A stretch of 25,386 bases of DNA from TMED108 sp964386795 (GCA_964386795.1 CAYLUE010000019.1:1-25386), one strand, 5' to 3'; positions 1 through 9,166 are shown, numbered from the stretch's first letter. The notes: generated from the letters alone by a model not told the origin. Program-made: numbers and translations.

Positions 1-1
1 A

Positions 2-463
2 GTGTTTGTTGCAAAAGAAGGAATGAGAATTCCAATCGAACCAGCATGGCACGATAATGATGGTTCCGGCTGGGAAGGTAATCTTTTCATGTCTAAGAAC
101 AATAATGACAATGCATGGCAAACACCAGGAGTCTGGTCGCATACCTATGTTGGTAGGAAAGATGGAGATATCTTAAGCACCGAAGATGATATGATAGCAT
201 CCAGTTTTGCACTTGAGAGAAACTATCCAAATCCATTTAATCCAACAACCACGATAGAATACTCATTAGGACTAGCTGGTCCGACCAGACTAATGATTTA
301 TGATGTATTAGGTCGCGAACTGGTAAGGCTAGTTGATGAGCATAGACCTGCCGGAATCCATAAGGTGGTTTGGAATGCTTCCAGCATGCCATCCGGTGTT
401 TACTTTTATCGCTTAGAGTCCTCGAACTTTACGCGAACACAAAAAATGATCCTAATGAAGTAG
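2..463 (+). CDS. C-terminal end of a secreted T9SS cargo protein (5' truncated by window)
   Basis: The reading frame is open to the left edge, so the true start lies outside the window and only about 153 residues are visible. The last 85 or so residues form a T9SS type-A sorting domain. The motif NYPNPFNPTTTIEYSL is followed by beta-strands containing IYDVLGRE, WNASSMPSGVYFYRLES and a basic end (TQKMILMK). In this family such a domain directs export through the T9SS and attachment to or release from the cell surface. The upstream part has an Asp/Asn-rich stretch (HDNDGSGW, SKNNNDNAW) and I do not recognise a catalytic fold in it. The gene ends at a strong terminator and so is probably the last gene of an upstream transcript rather than part of the glucan operon. 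Sorting domain is confident; function of the rest is unknown. Confidence 0.85.
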   Translation: MFVAKEGMRIPIEPAWHDNDGSGWEGNLFMSKNNNDNAWQTPGVWSHTYVGRKDGDILSTEDDMIASSFALERNYPNPFNPTTTIEYSLGLAGPTRLMIYDVLGRELVRLVDEHRPAGIHKVVWNASSMPSGVYFYRLESSNFTRTQKMILMK

Positions 464-478
464 GGTTATTGATTTAAT

Positions 479-514
479 AAAATAGGGGCGAGGAAACTCG
501 TCCCTATTTTTTTT
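479..514 (+). terminator. Rho-independent terminator
   Basis: A 12-bp stem (AATAGGGGCGAG paired with CTCGTCCCTATT, one G-U pair) closes on a GAAA tetraloop. Two A-T pairs extend the base, and a run of eight T follows on the plus strand. It lies 15 nt after the stop codon of the preceding sorting-domain gene and 28 nt before the ATG of the TonB receptor. Confidence 0.9.
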
Positions 515-542
515 ATTTCACACTGAAAAACCAAGTCAATAA

Positions 543-3212
543 ATGCGATTCATTTTACAATTATCATTAAATATAATTTTTACTGTGGGTGTAATAGCCC
601 AGACTACAGGTAAAATTTCTGGTACCATTAAAGATGGCGATACCAATGAGCCGTTAATTGCCGCAAACGTCATTGTTAAAGATACAAATCTAGGTACCGC
701 TAGTGATCTTGAAGGTTATTATTCAATTGTGAATATTAAGCCAGGTGTATACACATTAGTCGTTGACATGATTGGCTATAAACAATTGATATTTGAAAAC
801 GTTCGGGTATCCGTAAATAGAACGACTACGATTGATGCGGTTTTAACTGCTACGGTAATTCAAGGCGAAACTGTTACGGTTGAGGTGGATGCCATTACTA
901 CAAAGAAAGATCAAACCTCTACCATAAAAAATATTTCAACCGATCAAATAGAGAAATTAGCAGTAGAAGATCTTGGCGCAATTGTTGGTATGCAAGCTGG
1001 TGTGGTAGAAGGTCATTTCAGAGGAGGTAGAACCACTGAAGTAACCTACCTTGTGGATGGAATTCAAGTGGATGAGGTATTTGGAGGTTCATCATCCATG
1101 CTCAGTATTGAACCCGACGTCATTCAAGATCTAGAAATTATTACGGGTACCTTTAATGCTGAATATGGAAATGCGATGAGCGGGGTTGTCAATGCGGTCA
1201 CTAAAGATGGCTCCAACAGGTATGGAGGATCGTTTTCTACAGGGTTTGGTGAATATGTAACAGGAAATTCACATATCTTTTTGGGTCTTGATAAATTTAT
1301 TTTTAATCGCAACCAAGATTATAAATTTCAGCTGAGTGGACCAATTATTAAAGATAAGGTCTTCTTCTTTTTAAATGTTCGCGATCAAAGCAATCGTAAC
1401 CACTTAAATGGAATTAGGCGATATAATGTCAATGATATCAGTAATTATTATAGCGACAATCCGCTGCTATGGGCCACGCAAAATACGGGTGATTCTAGTT
1501 ATGTTAGTATGAATCGCTGGTATGGTAGCAGCATCCTTGGTAAACTTTCTTTCCAGGTGCTTGATGGGATTCGATTCTCAACTTTATTCTCAACAGATCA
1601 AGATGAAGGGCATGGATATGACCATGGATTTAAATATAACCCTGATGGGATGGCAGCCGGATACGGGAAAACCAATTTCTTTTCTTTTCAATGGAATCAT
1701 CTGTTATCTACTAATCTATTTTATGATCTGAAACTTTCTACTACTGAAAACTATTCAGGAGGTTATTTATATAAAGACCCCTTAGATAGTAATTATGTTC
1801 ACGATAAATATTTAGAGAGCTTTGGACCTGGTTTTTATACGGGAGGTCAGCAAAAAAATCACGATGAAAGAACAGTGAATAGTGTTAATTCAAAATTTGA
1901 TTTAAACTGGATTGTAAATAAAAATCATAGCATTAAAACGGGATTGAACTTTACCAGCTATAATATTGACAATGCATGGCATCAGATCAGAAATAAATAT
2001 TTTGGAACCGCTGAAGAAGCCGATCTATATGAACCACATATATTGGGCGACTCTACCTTATATGCCGATGTGTACACAGTAAAACCTAGCGAAATGTCTG
2101 CGTTCATTCAGGACAAAATGGAATTTGATGAAATGGTAATTAATTTTGGCTTAAGATACGATACCTTTAATCCTAATTCGCCTATTCCTTCCGATAGACG
2201 TAATCCAGCGAATCAACTTTCTTTGCCAGATAGCATGACTTCAAGTTATCCTAATGCGAAACCGCAAACCCAAATTAGTCCAAGATTTGGATTAGCATAC
2301 CAACTTGGCGATGCAGCAGTGCTCCATTTTAGTTATGGTCATTTTTTCCAAATGCCTCCTATGTATTCTTTATTTCAGAACCATTCATTTTTGATTGCGC
2401 CTAATGATTACTCTACCATGATGGGAAATGCGGAATTAAAAGCCGAAAAAACTGTAACCTATGAAATTGGATTATGGCAACAACTCTTCCCTGGTGCAGG
2501 TTTTGAAGTTTCTCTTTTTTATCGCGATATTTATAATTTGTTAAGCACTATAATAATCAGTACGTACAATCAAATTGAATACGGTTTGTATAGCAATAAA
2601 GATTATGGAAATGCTAGAGGACTTGAAATAAAATTTGATCTTCAGTCTGGACCTATTTCATCATGGATAAATTATACGCTCCAATATACAAGGGGGAATG
2701 CTGATAATCCCCAGCAAGCATTTTCGCGATCTGGGGCAAGCATGGATCCTGTAAATAGATTTATTCCAATGAGCTGGGATCAACGACATACATTTAATGC
2801 TACTGTGGCCTACAATACTGAAAATTATGGAGCTTCGATTACTGGTTATTATAATTCAGGCTCACCCTATACATTTTCCCCAATAGAAGAAAGTAGACTT
2901 TCGCGTATAAATCTCTATCCAAATAATGATTACCGCCCTGCAAAATATAATGCAGATCTAATGGCATACTACAATATGCCAATCTATAAAGATTATAAGA
3001 TCAACTTTCGGTTAGCTGTATATAATTTATTTGATAGATTGAATGAGAATTGGGTTAATGGTGGGACAGGTCGTGCTTATACCGCAGTGATCAAGGAAAC
3101 GGATTTAGCTGGGCATCGAAGTGATTTCAATGATTACGAAGATCGTATTAAAAATCCATCCATGTTTGCAACTCCTAGAATGCTAAAGTTTTCCATGGGA
3201 GTTAATTTTTAA
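543..3212 (+). CDS. TonB-dependent outer-membrane receptor with carboxypeptidase-regulatory-like N-terminus (cassette 1)
   Basis: This is an 889-residue outer-membrane barrel expected to import a ligand, here probably beta-glucan oligosaccharides, using TonB energy. Residues 1-20 are a signal peptide ending VGVIAQ. Residues about 22-105 form a carboxypeptidase-regulatory-like beta-sandwich (TGKISGTIKDGDTNEPLIAA through the NVRVSVNRT strand), the kind found at the start of SusC-like receptors. The plug domain spans about 115-223 and carries FRGGRTTEVTYLVDGIQVD and FNAEYGNAMSGVVN. The rest is the barrel, ending in a terminal aromatic (KFSMGVNF). No Shine-Dalgarno sequence precedes the ATG. The next gene begins at the base after the stop codon. 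No SusD gene follows: the partner is a large surface protein and a PorV-like protein, repeated in the minus-strand cassette. Receptor class is confident; the substrate is inferred from the downstream glucanases. Confidence 0.93.
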   Translation: MRFILQLSLNIIFTVGVIAQTTGKISGTIKDGDTNEPLIAANVIVKDTNLGTASDLEGYYSIVNIKPGVYTLVVDMIGYKQLIFENVRVSVNRTTTIDAVLTATVIQGETVTVEVDAITTKKDQTSTIKNISTDQIEKLAVEDLGAIVGMQAGVVEGHFRGGRTTEVTYLVDGIQVDEVFGGSSSMLSIEPDVIQDLEIITGTFNAEYGNAMSGVVNAVTKDGSNRYGGSFSTGFGEYVTGNSHIFLGLDKFIFNRNQDYKFQLSGPIIKDKVFFFLNVRDQSNRNHLNGIRRYNVNDISNYYSDNPLLWATQNTGDSSYVSMNRWYGSSILGKLSFQVLDGIRFSTLFSTDQDEGHGYDHGFKYNPDGMAAGYGKTNFFSFQWNHLLSTNLFYDLKLSTTENYSGGYLYKDPLDSNYVHDKYLESFGPGFYTGGQQKNHDERTVNSVNSKFDLNWIVNKNHSIKTGLNFTSYNIDNAWHQIRNKYFGTAEEADLYEPHILGDSTLYADVYTVKPSEMSAFIQDKMEFDEMVINFGLRYDTFNPNSPIPSDRRNPANQLSLPDSMTSSYPNAKPQTQISPRFGLAYQLGDAAVLHFSYGHFFQMPPMYSLFQNHSFLIAPNDYSTMMGNAELKAEKTVTYEIGLWQQLFPGAGFEVSLFYRDIYNLLSTIIISTYNQIEYGLYSNKDYGNARGLEIKFDLQSGPISSWINYTLQYTRGNADNPQQAFSRSGASMDPVNRFIPMSWDQRHTFNATVAYNTENYGASITGYYNSGSPYTFSPIEESRLSRINLYPNNDYRPAKYNADLMAYYNMPIYKDYKINFRLAVYNLFDRLNENWVNGGTGRAYTAVIKETDLAGHRSDFNDYEDRIKNPSMFATPRMLKFSMGVNF

Positions 3213-6200
3213 ATGCTAAAACACCTATACATTTTATTATTAACTATTCCATTAATATTTGCCCAAAGCAAAAAATATGAAGGACCTGAAGACTCTGCTG
3301 GAGACATAGCAGCAGAACGCGAAGGTTATATGACTGGAAATAGAGTCTTCCTCTATTTTAGAAATACAACAGAGCTTTCAGATTGGCCAAAATCAAATGT
3401 ATCTAGGTGGCCCAATAATTTAGATGGCCTTAAAATGGTAGATGGGATTGGGCTTCTTGTTGGCGCCAAGGTTTATATCAAAGATGACCCTACCACTAGA
3501 ATTGATAGTACCGTTGTAACAGATAGAAGTATTATCGATGCTGGAGATGACCTTCATGAGCTTTATTTTCTTCAAACAAGTTACCGTGAAGAAATGGATG
3601 TTAATCCAGCAGGAACTTTTGAATATGGATTTTATCCAGCTTTTAGATATTTTAATGAGACCGGTGAATACCCTGCGATGAGCAATAGACCAAGTTCATG
3701 GCCAACTAATGGATGGCCATCTATTGGGCGTGAAACTAAATGGCCAGGCGAGTGGGACGGCAGGTTTGGACGTGGAATTATTTATGCGGATATGGAAACT
3801 TATTTTGTTGTTAATGATGCACAAGACCAAGAATACCTAGAGCTTCCAGATCGGGTACGTTATTACCCTAGAAAAGGAAAAACGATTGGTGAAATTAATG
3901 AGCAAGTAACTATTGGGGCTGGAAACCCTTGGGGTGGCCTTGGGCTAAGGGTTGAAGCTAGAGGATTCCAATGGAACAACCCTCAAGCCAGAGATGCGAT
4001 ATTCTGGGAGTACAGTATTGCGAATATTTCTGATTACGATTTGACGGAAGTCGCATTTGGTTATTGGGTTGATAATGCGATTGGCGATGATGGAAGTGAT
4101 GAGTTGGCATTTTTTGACACAGATTTAGATATGTCCTATTCATGGGATATTAATGGGATTGGTAAGGGCGGTCTTCCTACGGGAACCATGGGATTTGCTT
4201 ACCTAGAAAGCCCCGGCGTTCCATATGACAATGAAGACAATGATAAAGACGGGCTATTGAATGAAAAAAGGGATAATGTAGCCGTAAATAAAATCGGCCC
4301 CACTGAGGGGATTCATAACCTCCAAGATTTTCTATCATTCTATAGATTGAAAGAAGAGGATCTTAAAGAGCATTGGGATGCAGATGAGGATCAAGATTGG
4401 GAAGATGGTGAAGATTTAAATAATGATGGAATTTATTCTGAATCAGAGTTTTTTGGTGATGATATTGGATTGGATGGGGTTGCGCCTGGTGAGTTGAATT
4501 ATACAGGGCCAGATGAAGGCGAAGGAAATCACAAGCCAGATTATAAAGAAGGCATAGGTTCTGAACCAAATTTTGCCGTAACAGATGTTTCTGAATCTGA
4601 TATGATTGGACTGACTTCATTTCGATTATTCCCTGTTCCTAGTCATTCACAATCAAATCAGACCTGGTGGTTTAAAAATGATCAAGCAATGTGGGAATTG
4701 ATTGGAGAAAATGTTTTAGAAGAATACATTGAAAATATTTCCAACCTTATTGAGATTTTTGCATCCGGACCTTTCCCTCTTTATCGCGGAAGATCTGAAA
4801 GAATTTCAATGGCTGAATTGCACTCTTTCGATCCATTAGAAGGTTTAAACTCATCTAATCATACAGCACCCTCTCTTTATGAATTAAAAAAGATTGTTCA
4901 GGTCATTTATGAAAAAGACTATCGATTTGCTCAGCCACCTAAAATGCCTACCCTTACTGCTACACCCGCTGATGGGAAAGTCATTCTCACTTGGGATAAT
5001 ATTTCCGATACTAAAACACGCGATCCATTTTTAGGAAATATTAATGACTTTGAAGGCTATAAGTTATTTAGGGCAACCGATAAATATTTCTCAGATGCCG
5101 AAGTAATCACTGATGGCTATGGTACGCCAACATTCATGAAGCCTATTTTCCAGTGCGACATCAAAGATGGAAAATTTGGCTTTACTGATTTTGGATTGAT
5201 TAATGGCATGGCATATAACCTTGGAAGCGATAATGGTATCTCGCATGTATTTGTTGATAATACCGTAATGAATGGCCGTACCTATTACTATGGTTTAGTA
5301 GCCTATGATTATGGGGCTCCAAACATTGGCCCTGGTATTGCCCCATCTGAGAATAATGTCGTTGTTGAATTAAATGAAGCAGAGGAAGTTCGTTCGATAG
5401 GTAAGAATGTCGCGATTGTTACACCCACAAAACCTGCGGCAGGATATCAGTCTCCAGATATAACAATTAATGAGAGTAATCTATCAGGCGGGGGTACGGT
5501 TGACCCTGTTTTATTAGCGCAGGCAAGCATTCGTCCTAATAATCAATACTTAGTAGAATTTGAAGTGGATACAGTCTCTCAGCTTGCATCTTATGAATAT
5601 GGAATTTTATATACAACGAGCGGAATTAACGTCTACAATTCATCTACATCAGAACTGGTTTATTCTGAAAACGCCCAAAAATACGTTGGAAGTAATTTAC
5701 TTTATTTAGATTCGCTAAGCGCTTGGACGCTCAATCCTGATATAGTAGTCAAATCCGATGTTTTTGATGGTATCCAGCTAAGAATTGATCAACCATTTAC
5801 TGAACCATCATATGATTATGCAAATTCTGGATGGGTTCAAGGTAGCGGGATTATGCGAATATTTCCTACACCAAGAGAGTCTAAATATATGCCTTGGGAT
5901 TATGATATTATTTTTACTGCTGATCCTGCGCGCTACTCAACAGTTACCACATCAAAATTAAACATAAGAGATGAAGAAGATACGCGGATTGCAACTAATC
6001 AAATCTTATTGGGTCAAAATTTTAATTTTTATGTCAAAAATAATACAATCCAAAAAAGCGATGGTGATTATGAAATTATGGATATGGTTGTTTATGATGT
6101 CAACAAGAATGGACAATATGATAAGTATGAAGATCGCATAGTTGTAGGTGGGGTTAGTAAGGATAAAAAATGGGGTGGAACAGCTTTCATTATCGATTTC

Positions 6201-6659
6201 TCACTGGCCTCTGATGCGACCTACCCAAAAAGCGATGATGTCTTTCGTGTGAAATTTATCAGACCATTTTGGAAAACAGATAATATAAAATTTACTATCA
6301 ATTCATATGATGAATTGAATGTCGATTCATTAAAGAATACGATGAAAGATATTCGAGTGGTTCCTAATCCATACGTTGCTACAAATGTGATGGAGCCTGC
6401 CGTTTCCAATCAATTTCTCAATCAACGCAGACGTTTATTATTTACAAATATCCCTGCGCAAGCAAGAATTAAAATATTTACTGTCAGTGGAATTTTAGTG
6501 GATGAAATAATTGTGAACAACTCGCCTCAGGATGGAGCGGTCCATTGGGATATGCTCACAAGAGAAGGACTGGAGATTGCTGCTGGAATGTATTTATATC
6601 ATGTAGAATCACTTGAAACTGGTGACAAAAAACTTGGAAAGTTTGCGGTGATCAAATGA
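3213..6659 (+). CDS. Large receptor-associated surface protein with VPNPY-type T9SS sorting domain (cassette 1)
   Basis: This 1148-residue secreted protein has no function I can name. Residues 1-18 are a signal peptide (MLKHLYILLLTIPLIFAQS). A Trp-rich N-terminal half is followed by an Asp-rich segment at about 338-425 (DNEDNDKDG, DADEDQDWEDGEDLNNDG) resembling thrombospondin-3/dockerin-type calcium loops. A conserved EPNFAVTDVSESDMIGLTSF block comes next. Residues about 575-640 look fibronectin-III-like (KVILTWDNISD, FEGYKLFRATD). The C-terminal ~100 residues are a T9SS sorting domain beginning VVPNPYVATNVMEP and ending LGKFAVIK. The start abuts the receptor stop codon and the end overlaps the PorV gene by 4 bp, so the three are probably made together. 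A clear paralog sits in the minus-strand cassette. I infer a surface lid or glycan-capture role analogous to SusD, held by PorV; there is no sequence similarity to SusD that I can see. Confidence 0.85.
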   Translation: MLKHLYILLLTIPLIFAQSKKYEGPEDSAGDIAAEREGYMTGNRVFLYFRNTTELSDWPKSNVSRWPNNLDGLKMVDGIGLLVGAKVYIKDDPTTRIDSTVVTDRSIIDAGDDLHELYFLQTSYREEMDVNPAGTFEYGFYPAFRYFNETGEYPAMSNRPSSWPTNGWPSIGRETKWPGEWDGRFGRGIIYADMETYFVVNDAQDQEYLELPDRVRYYPRKGKTIGEINEQVTIGAGNPWGGLGLRVEARGFQWNNPQARDAIFWEYSIANISDYDLTEVAFGYWVDNAIGDDGSDELAFFDTDLDMSYSWDINGIGKGGLPTGTMGFAYLESPGVPYDNEDNDKDGLLNEKRDNVAVNKIGPTEGIHNLQDFLSFYRLKEEDLKEHWDADEDQDWEDGEDLNNDGIYSESEFFGDDIGLDGVAPGELNYTGPDEGEGNHKPDYKEGIGSEPNFAVTDVSESDMIGLTSFRLFPVPSHSQSNQTWWFKNDQAMWELIGENVLEEYIENISNLIEIFASGPFPLYRGRSERISMAELHSFDPLEGLNSSNHTAPSLYELKKIVQVIYEKDYRFAQPPKMPTLTATPADGKVILTWDNISDTKTRDPFLGNINDFEGYKLFRATDKYFSDAEVITDGYGTPTFMKPIFQCDIKDGKFGFTDFGLINGMAYNLGSDNGISHVFVDNTVMNGRTYYYGLVAYDYGAPNIGPGIAPSENNVVVELNEAEEVRSIGKNVAIVTPTKPAAGYQSPDITINESNLSGGGTVDPVLLAQASIRPNNQYLVEFEVDTVSQLASYEYGILYTTSGINVYNSSTSELVYSENAQKYVGSNLLYLDSLSAWTLNPDIVVKSDVFDGIQLRIDQPFTEPSYDYANSGWVQGSGIMRIFPTPRESKYMPWDYDIIFTADPARYSTVTTSKLNIRDEEDTRIATNQILLGQNFNFYVKNNTIQKSDGDYEIMDMVVYDVNKNGQYDKYEDRIVVGGVSKDKKWGGTAFIIDFSLASDATYPKSDDVFRVKFIRPFWKTDNIKFTINSYDELNVDSLKNTMKDIRVVPNPYVATNVMEPAVSNQFLNQRRRLLFTNIPAQARIKIFTVSGILVDEIIVNNSPQDGAVHWDMLTREGLEIAAGMYLYHVESLETGDKKLGKFAVIK

Positions 6660-7702
6660 TTAGAAGATCCCTATTCTATTTATTGCTGATTACTTCAACA
6701 ATTTTCTCGCAAACTATTAATCGGTACGGATCAACGGCAGCTAATTTTTTGGAAATTGGTGTTGGTAGCTCTAACGCTGCGATGGGAGATGCTGGCGTGA
6801 CTATTGCGGAGGGTCCATCAGCAGTATATTGGAATCCCGCTGCGATAGCATTTATTAATAAAAATGAGAATTCATTTATGATCCAACCATGGGTCCTTGA
6901 CATTAATATGATGTTTGTAGGATCAACAATCCATGTTGACAGGGTAGGTACCTTTGCACTAAGTCTAACCCATATGGGTTATGGTGATATGGAAGTTACT
7001 TCGATGTCTCAACAAGAAGGAACTGGGGAAAATTTTTCAGCCAATGAATATAGTGCAGGTTTAACTTTTTCTAGAAAAATTGTTCAATGGTTTTCTTTTG
7101 GAGCCACTGCAAAAGTAATTTCATCAAAAATATGGCACTCTACAGCGAGCGCATTTGCTCTTGATGTAGGCGCAATTGTTAATACAGAGTTTCTTTCACC
7201 AACTGGAAAAAAAGAAGATGGAATGCGAATTGGTATGAGCATTTCAAATTATGGTACACGGATGAAGTATGATGGGATTGATTTATTAAACCCTATTGAT
7301 ATTTCTCCTTATGAAGATGGAAACTTTGCGGATGTTGCAGGGCAATTTCGCCCGCAGGGCTGGGAGCTTCCGTTGCTATTTAGAATAGGTGTAGGCGTAA
7401 AGCCGATTTATACCGATGTGCACCGCATGATGGTTGCTGTGGATGCTGTTCACCCAAATAACAATTCTGAATATATCAATATTGGTGGTCAATATGAATT
7501 ACGTATGGCTGGGCAAGGAAGCTTATATTTAAGATCTGGATACAAATCTCTATTTATGAAGGATTCTCAATTTGGTCCAACCTATGGCGGAGGTGTTAAG
7601 ATCAATTTAATGAACAATCAAGTTGTTCAGTTGGATTATTCTAGAAGAACGGCAGGATTATTAGGAGACTTGAGTTCATACACCATTAGCGTTGGATTTT
7701 AG
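6656..7702 (+). CDS. PorV/PorQ-family outer-membrane protein (cassette 1)
   Basis: This is a 348-residue predicted 14-strand FadL-like barrel of the PorV/PorQ family. Residues 1-19 are a signal peptide. The family signature follows: GSTAANFLEIGVGSSNAAMG, then GPSAVYWNPAA at 53-63, where the N-terminal segment packs into the barrel. The protein ends in an aromatic (SYTISVGF). In Bacteroidota, PorV is the T9SS shuttle that receives cargo carrying C-terminal sorting domains from the SprA translocon; PorQ helps attach cargo. The ATG lies within an ATGA overlap with the stop of the large sorting-domain gene, which implies translational coupling and a dedicated partnership. It could be a general T9SS component, but its repeated pairing with a receptor and a large cargo protein argues for a local scaffold role. 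Confidence 0.88.
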   Translation: MIRRSLFYLLLITSTIFSQTINRYGSTAANFLEIGVGSSNAAMGDAGVTIAEGPSAVYWNPAAIAFINKNENSFMIQPWVLDINMMFVGSTIHVDRVGTFALSLTHMGYGDMEVTSMSQQEGTGENFSANEYSAGLTFSRKIVQWFSFGATAKVISSKIWHSTASAFALDVGAIVNTEFLSPTGKKEDGMRIGMSISNYGTRMKYDGIDLLNPIDISPYEDGNFADVAGQFRPQGWELPLLFRIGVGVKPIYTDVHRMMVAVDAVHPNNNSEYINIGGQYELRMAGQGSLYLRSGYKSLFMKDSQFGPTYGGGVKINLMNNQVVQLDYSRRTAGLLGDLSSYTISVGF

Positions 7703-7711
7703 TTTTTTCTT

Positions 7712-9166
7712 TTGCCGCTGATTCGCCTACTTCCATTACTCTTTATTATTGGATGCGCAAAGGAAAGTTTGTCAGAAACACCAGATGATGTTCTGGCAAA
7801 AGTTGGCAATCGCATTATCACTTCAAAAGATTTTTTACAGCGCACCGAATACACTATCCGCCCTGATTATTGTAAGGGAAATATGTATTTACATAAAAAA
7901 ATAATTTTAAATAATCTAATTGCAGAAAAGCTGCTGGCTATTGAAATAGAAGCATCAGGAGTAAATACACTTAATCCAGGCGCAGCTGCGTTTATTAAAG
8001 GGCGCAAAGAACAATCGATGAGACAGCTTTTATATTACAAAGAAGGTTATTTAAAGTCAGCTCTTGAACCGGAGGAGATTCGCCATTATTATAAAATGGC
8101 AAGCAGAACGTATAATATTAGCCATTTTTCATTCCCTGGTGGGCAATTTTTAGATTCAGTGAAAAGTGCGTTGAGTGATAATATTCCATTTGAAGATATC
8201 TATAGATCCAATTTTGGAGATAATATTCCGACCCGCGAGGTTAAATGGGAAGAGCCCAATAATGAAATAATTAATCAAGCTTTATTTAATCGCTCAGTAA
8301 AAAAGAATGAAATCGTTGGTCCATTTCAATTGGATGATGGTTCATTTTTTCTAATGAAGATCAATGGCTGGGCCGATCGGATGGCTATGACAGATAAAGC
8401 AATCACGGAACGAAATGAACAGGTAGTAAATACCTTGAAAGAAAGAAAAGGGCTAGAAGTATATAAAGCATTTGTAGCTGAAGTGATGCAAGGGAAAGAG
8501 ATTACATTCAATCGCGATGTATTAAAGCCATATGCCGTGGCGCTCAGTGAAAGATTCTTTAGGTCGCGAAAAGAAAAAGAATCTGCAATTTCAGGCGCAC
8601 TATTTAATAGCGGAGAGTTTTTGACTGTTGAGGATTTAAGGCCGCTTGATAATGACTTTTCTGATCTTACCCTTTTTGAGGTAAATGGTAATGCCTGGAA
8701 AATCAAAAAATTTGAAAAAGAACTATTGTCGCACCCCTTGGTATTTAGAAAGAAAAAAATGAATGCTAAAGAATTTCCCGAGCAGTTTAAGCTAGCGATC
8801 ATTGATTTTATTCAGGATAAATTTCTAACAATCAAAGCTTATGATTTGGAATTAGATAAATCTTTTGAGGTCGCTCAAAGCGAGATGATTTGGAAAGATA
8901 GCTTTCTTGCCTATCAATCTTCAAAGCTTTACGATCAGCAGTCAAGCATGCAAAATCGTCATATCAAAATGAAACCGATTATTGATAAATTGCAAGACAA
9001 GTATGATAAGAGTATTTACATTAATACTGATTTATTTGAACAAATCAAAATTTCCAATGTTGATATGTTTGTGACGCAGAGCAATGTACCCTACCCAGTA
9101 ATGGTACCAAATTTTCCATCTTATACAGATGATAGCTATCTTAATTATGGTTCAAAACTCAATTAA
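7712..9166 (+). CDS. SurA/PrsA-like peptidyl-prolyl isomerase-related lipoprotein
   Basis: This 484-residue protein is probably a periplasmic chaperone. The hydrophobic leader MPLIRLLPLLFIIGC ends in a lipobox with the lipidated cysteine at residue 15. Residues 25-115 look like a SurA N-terminal chaperone domain (VLAKVGNRIITSKDFLQR, then the helix ILNNLIAEKLLAIEIEASG). Residues about 130-222 follow the parvulin pattern (YNISHFSF, FEDIYRSNFGD, KNEIVGPFQLDDGSFFLMKI). The usual GGdlG segment is not obvious, so isomerase activity may be lost. The remaining ~260 residues are charged and helical and I do not recognise them. The only start giving a leader is TTG at 7712: the frame upstream runs into the PorV stop codon and the nearby ATG is out of frame. 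It starts 9 nt after the PorV gene. I infer assistance to barrel or cargo folding in this locus. Confidence 0.75.
   Translation: MPLIRLLPLLFIIGCAKESLSETPDDVLAKVGNRIITSKDFLQRTEYTIRPDYCKGNMYLHKKIILNNLIAEKLLAIEIEASGVNTLNPGAAAFIKGRKEQSMRQLLYYKEGYLKSALEPEEIRHYYKMASRTYNISHFSFPGGQFLDSVKSALSDNIPFEDIYRSNFGDNIPTREVKWEEPNNEIINQALFNRSVKKNEIVGPFQLDDGSFFLMKINGWADRMAMTDKAITERNEQVVNTLKERKGLEVYKAFVAEVMQGKEITFNRDVLKPYAVALSERFFRSRKEKESAISGALFNSGEFLTVEDLRPLDNDFSDLTLFEVNGNAWKIKKFEKELLSHPLVFRKKKMNAKEFPEQFKLAIIDFIQDKFLTIKAYDLELDKSFEVAQSEMIWKDSFLAYQSSKLYDQQSSMQNRHIKMKPIIDKLQDKYDKSIYINTDLFEQIKISNVDMFVTQSNVPYPVMVPNFPSYTDDSYLNYGSKLN

Noticed and set aside
3213..6659. Large cassette protein as a SusD homolog
   Set aside because: It has no lipobox, is about twice the usual SusD length, has beta-rich and calcium-loop segments instead of a helical TPR-like fold, and ends in a T9SS sorting domain. 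Any SusD equivalence would be functional only.
8326..8802. 158-codon minus-strand open frame inside the SurA-like gene
   Set aside because: It is fully antisense to a gene with a lipobox and chaperone-like domains. Its translation is Ser/Phe-rich without any family pattern or leader.
9129..9146. Upstream ATG of the permuted lichenase gene as the true start
   Set aside because: It adds six residues (MIAILI) ahead of an otherwise normal signal peptide and increases the overlap with the previous gene. ATG 9147 is simpler, though 9129 is not excluded.
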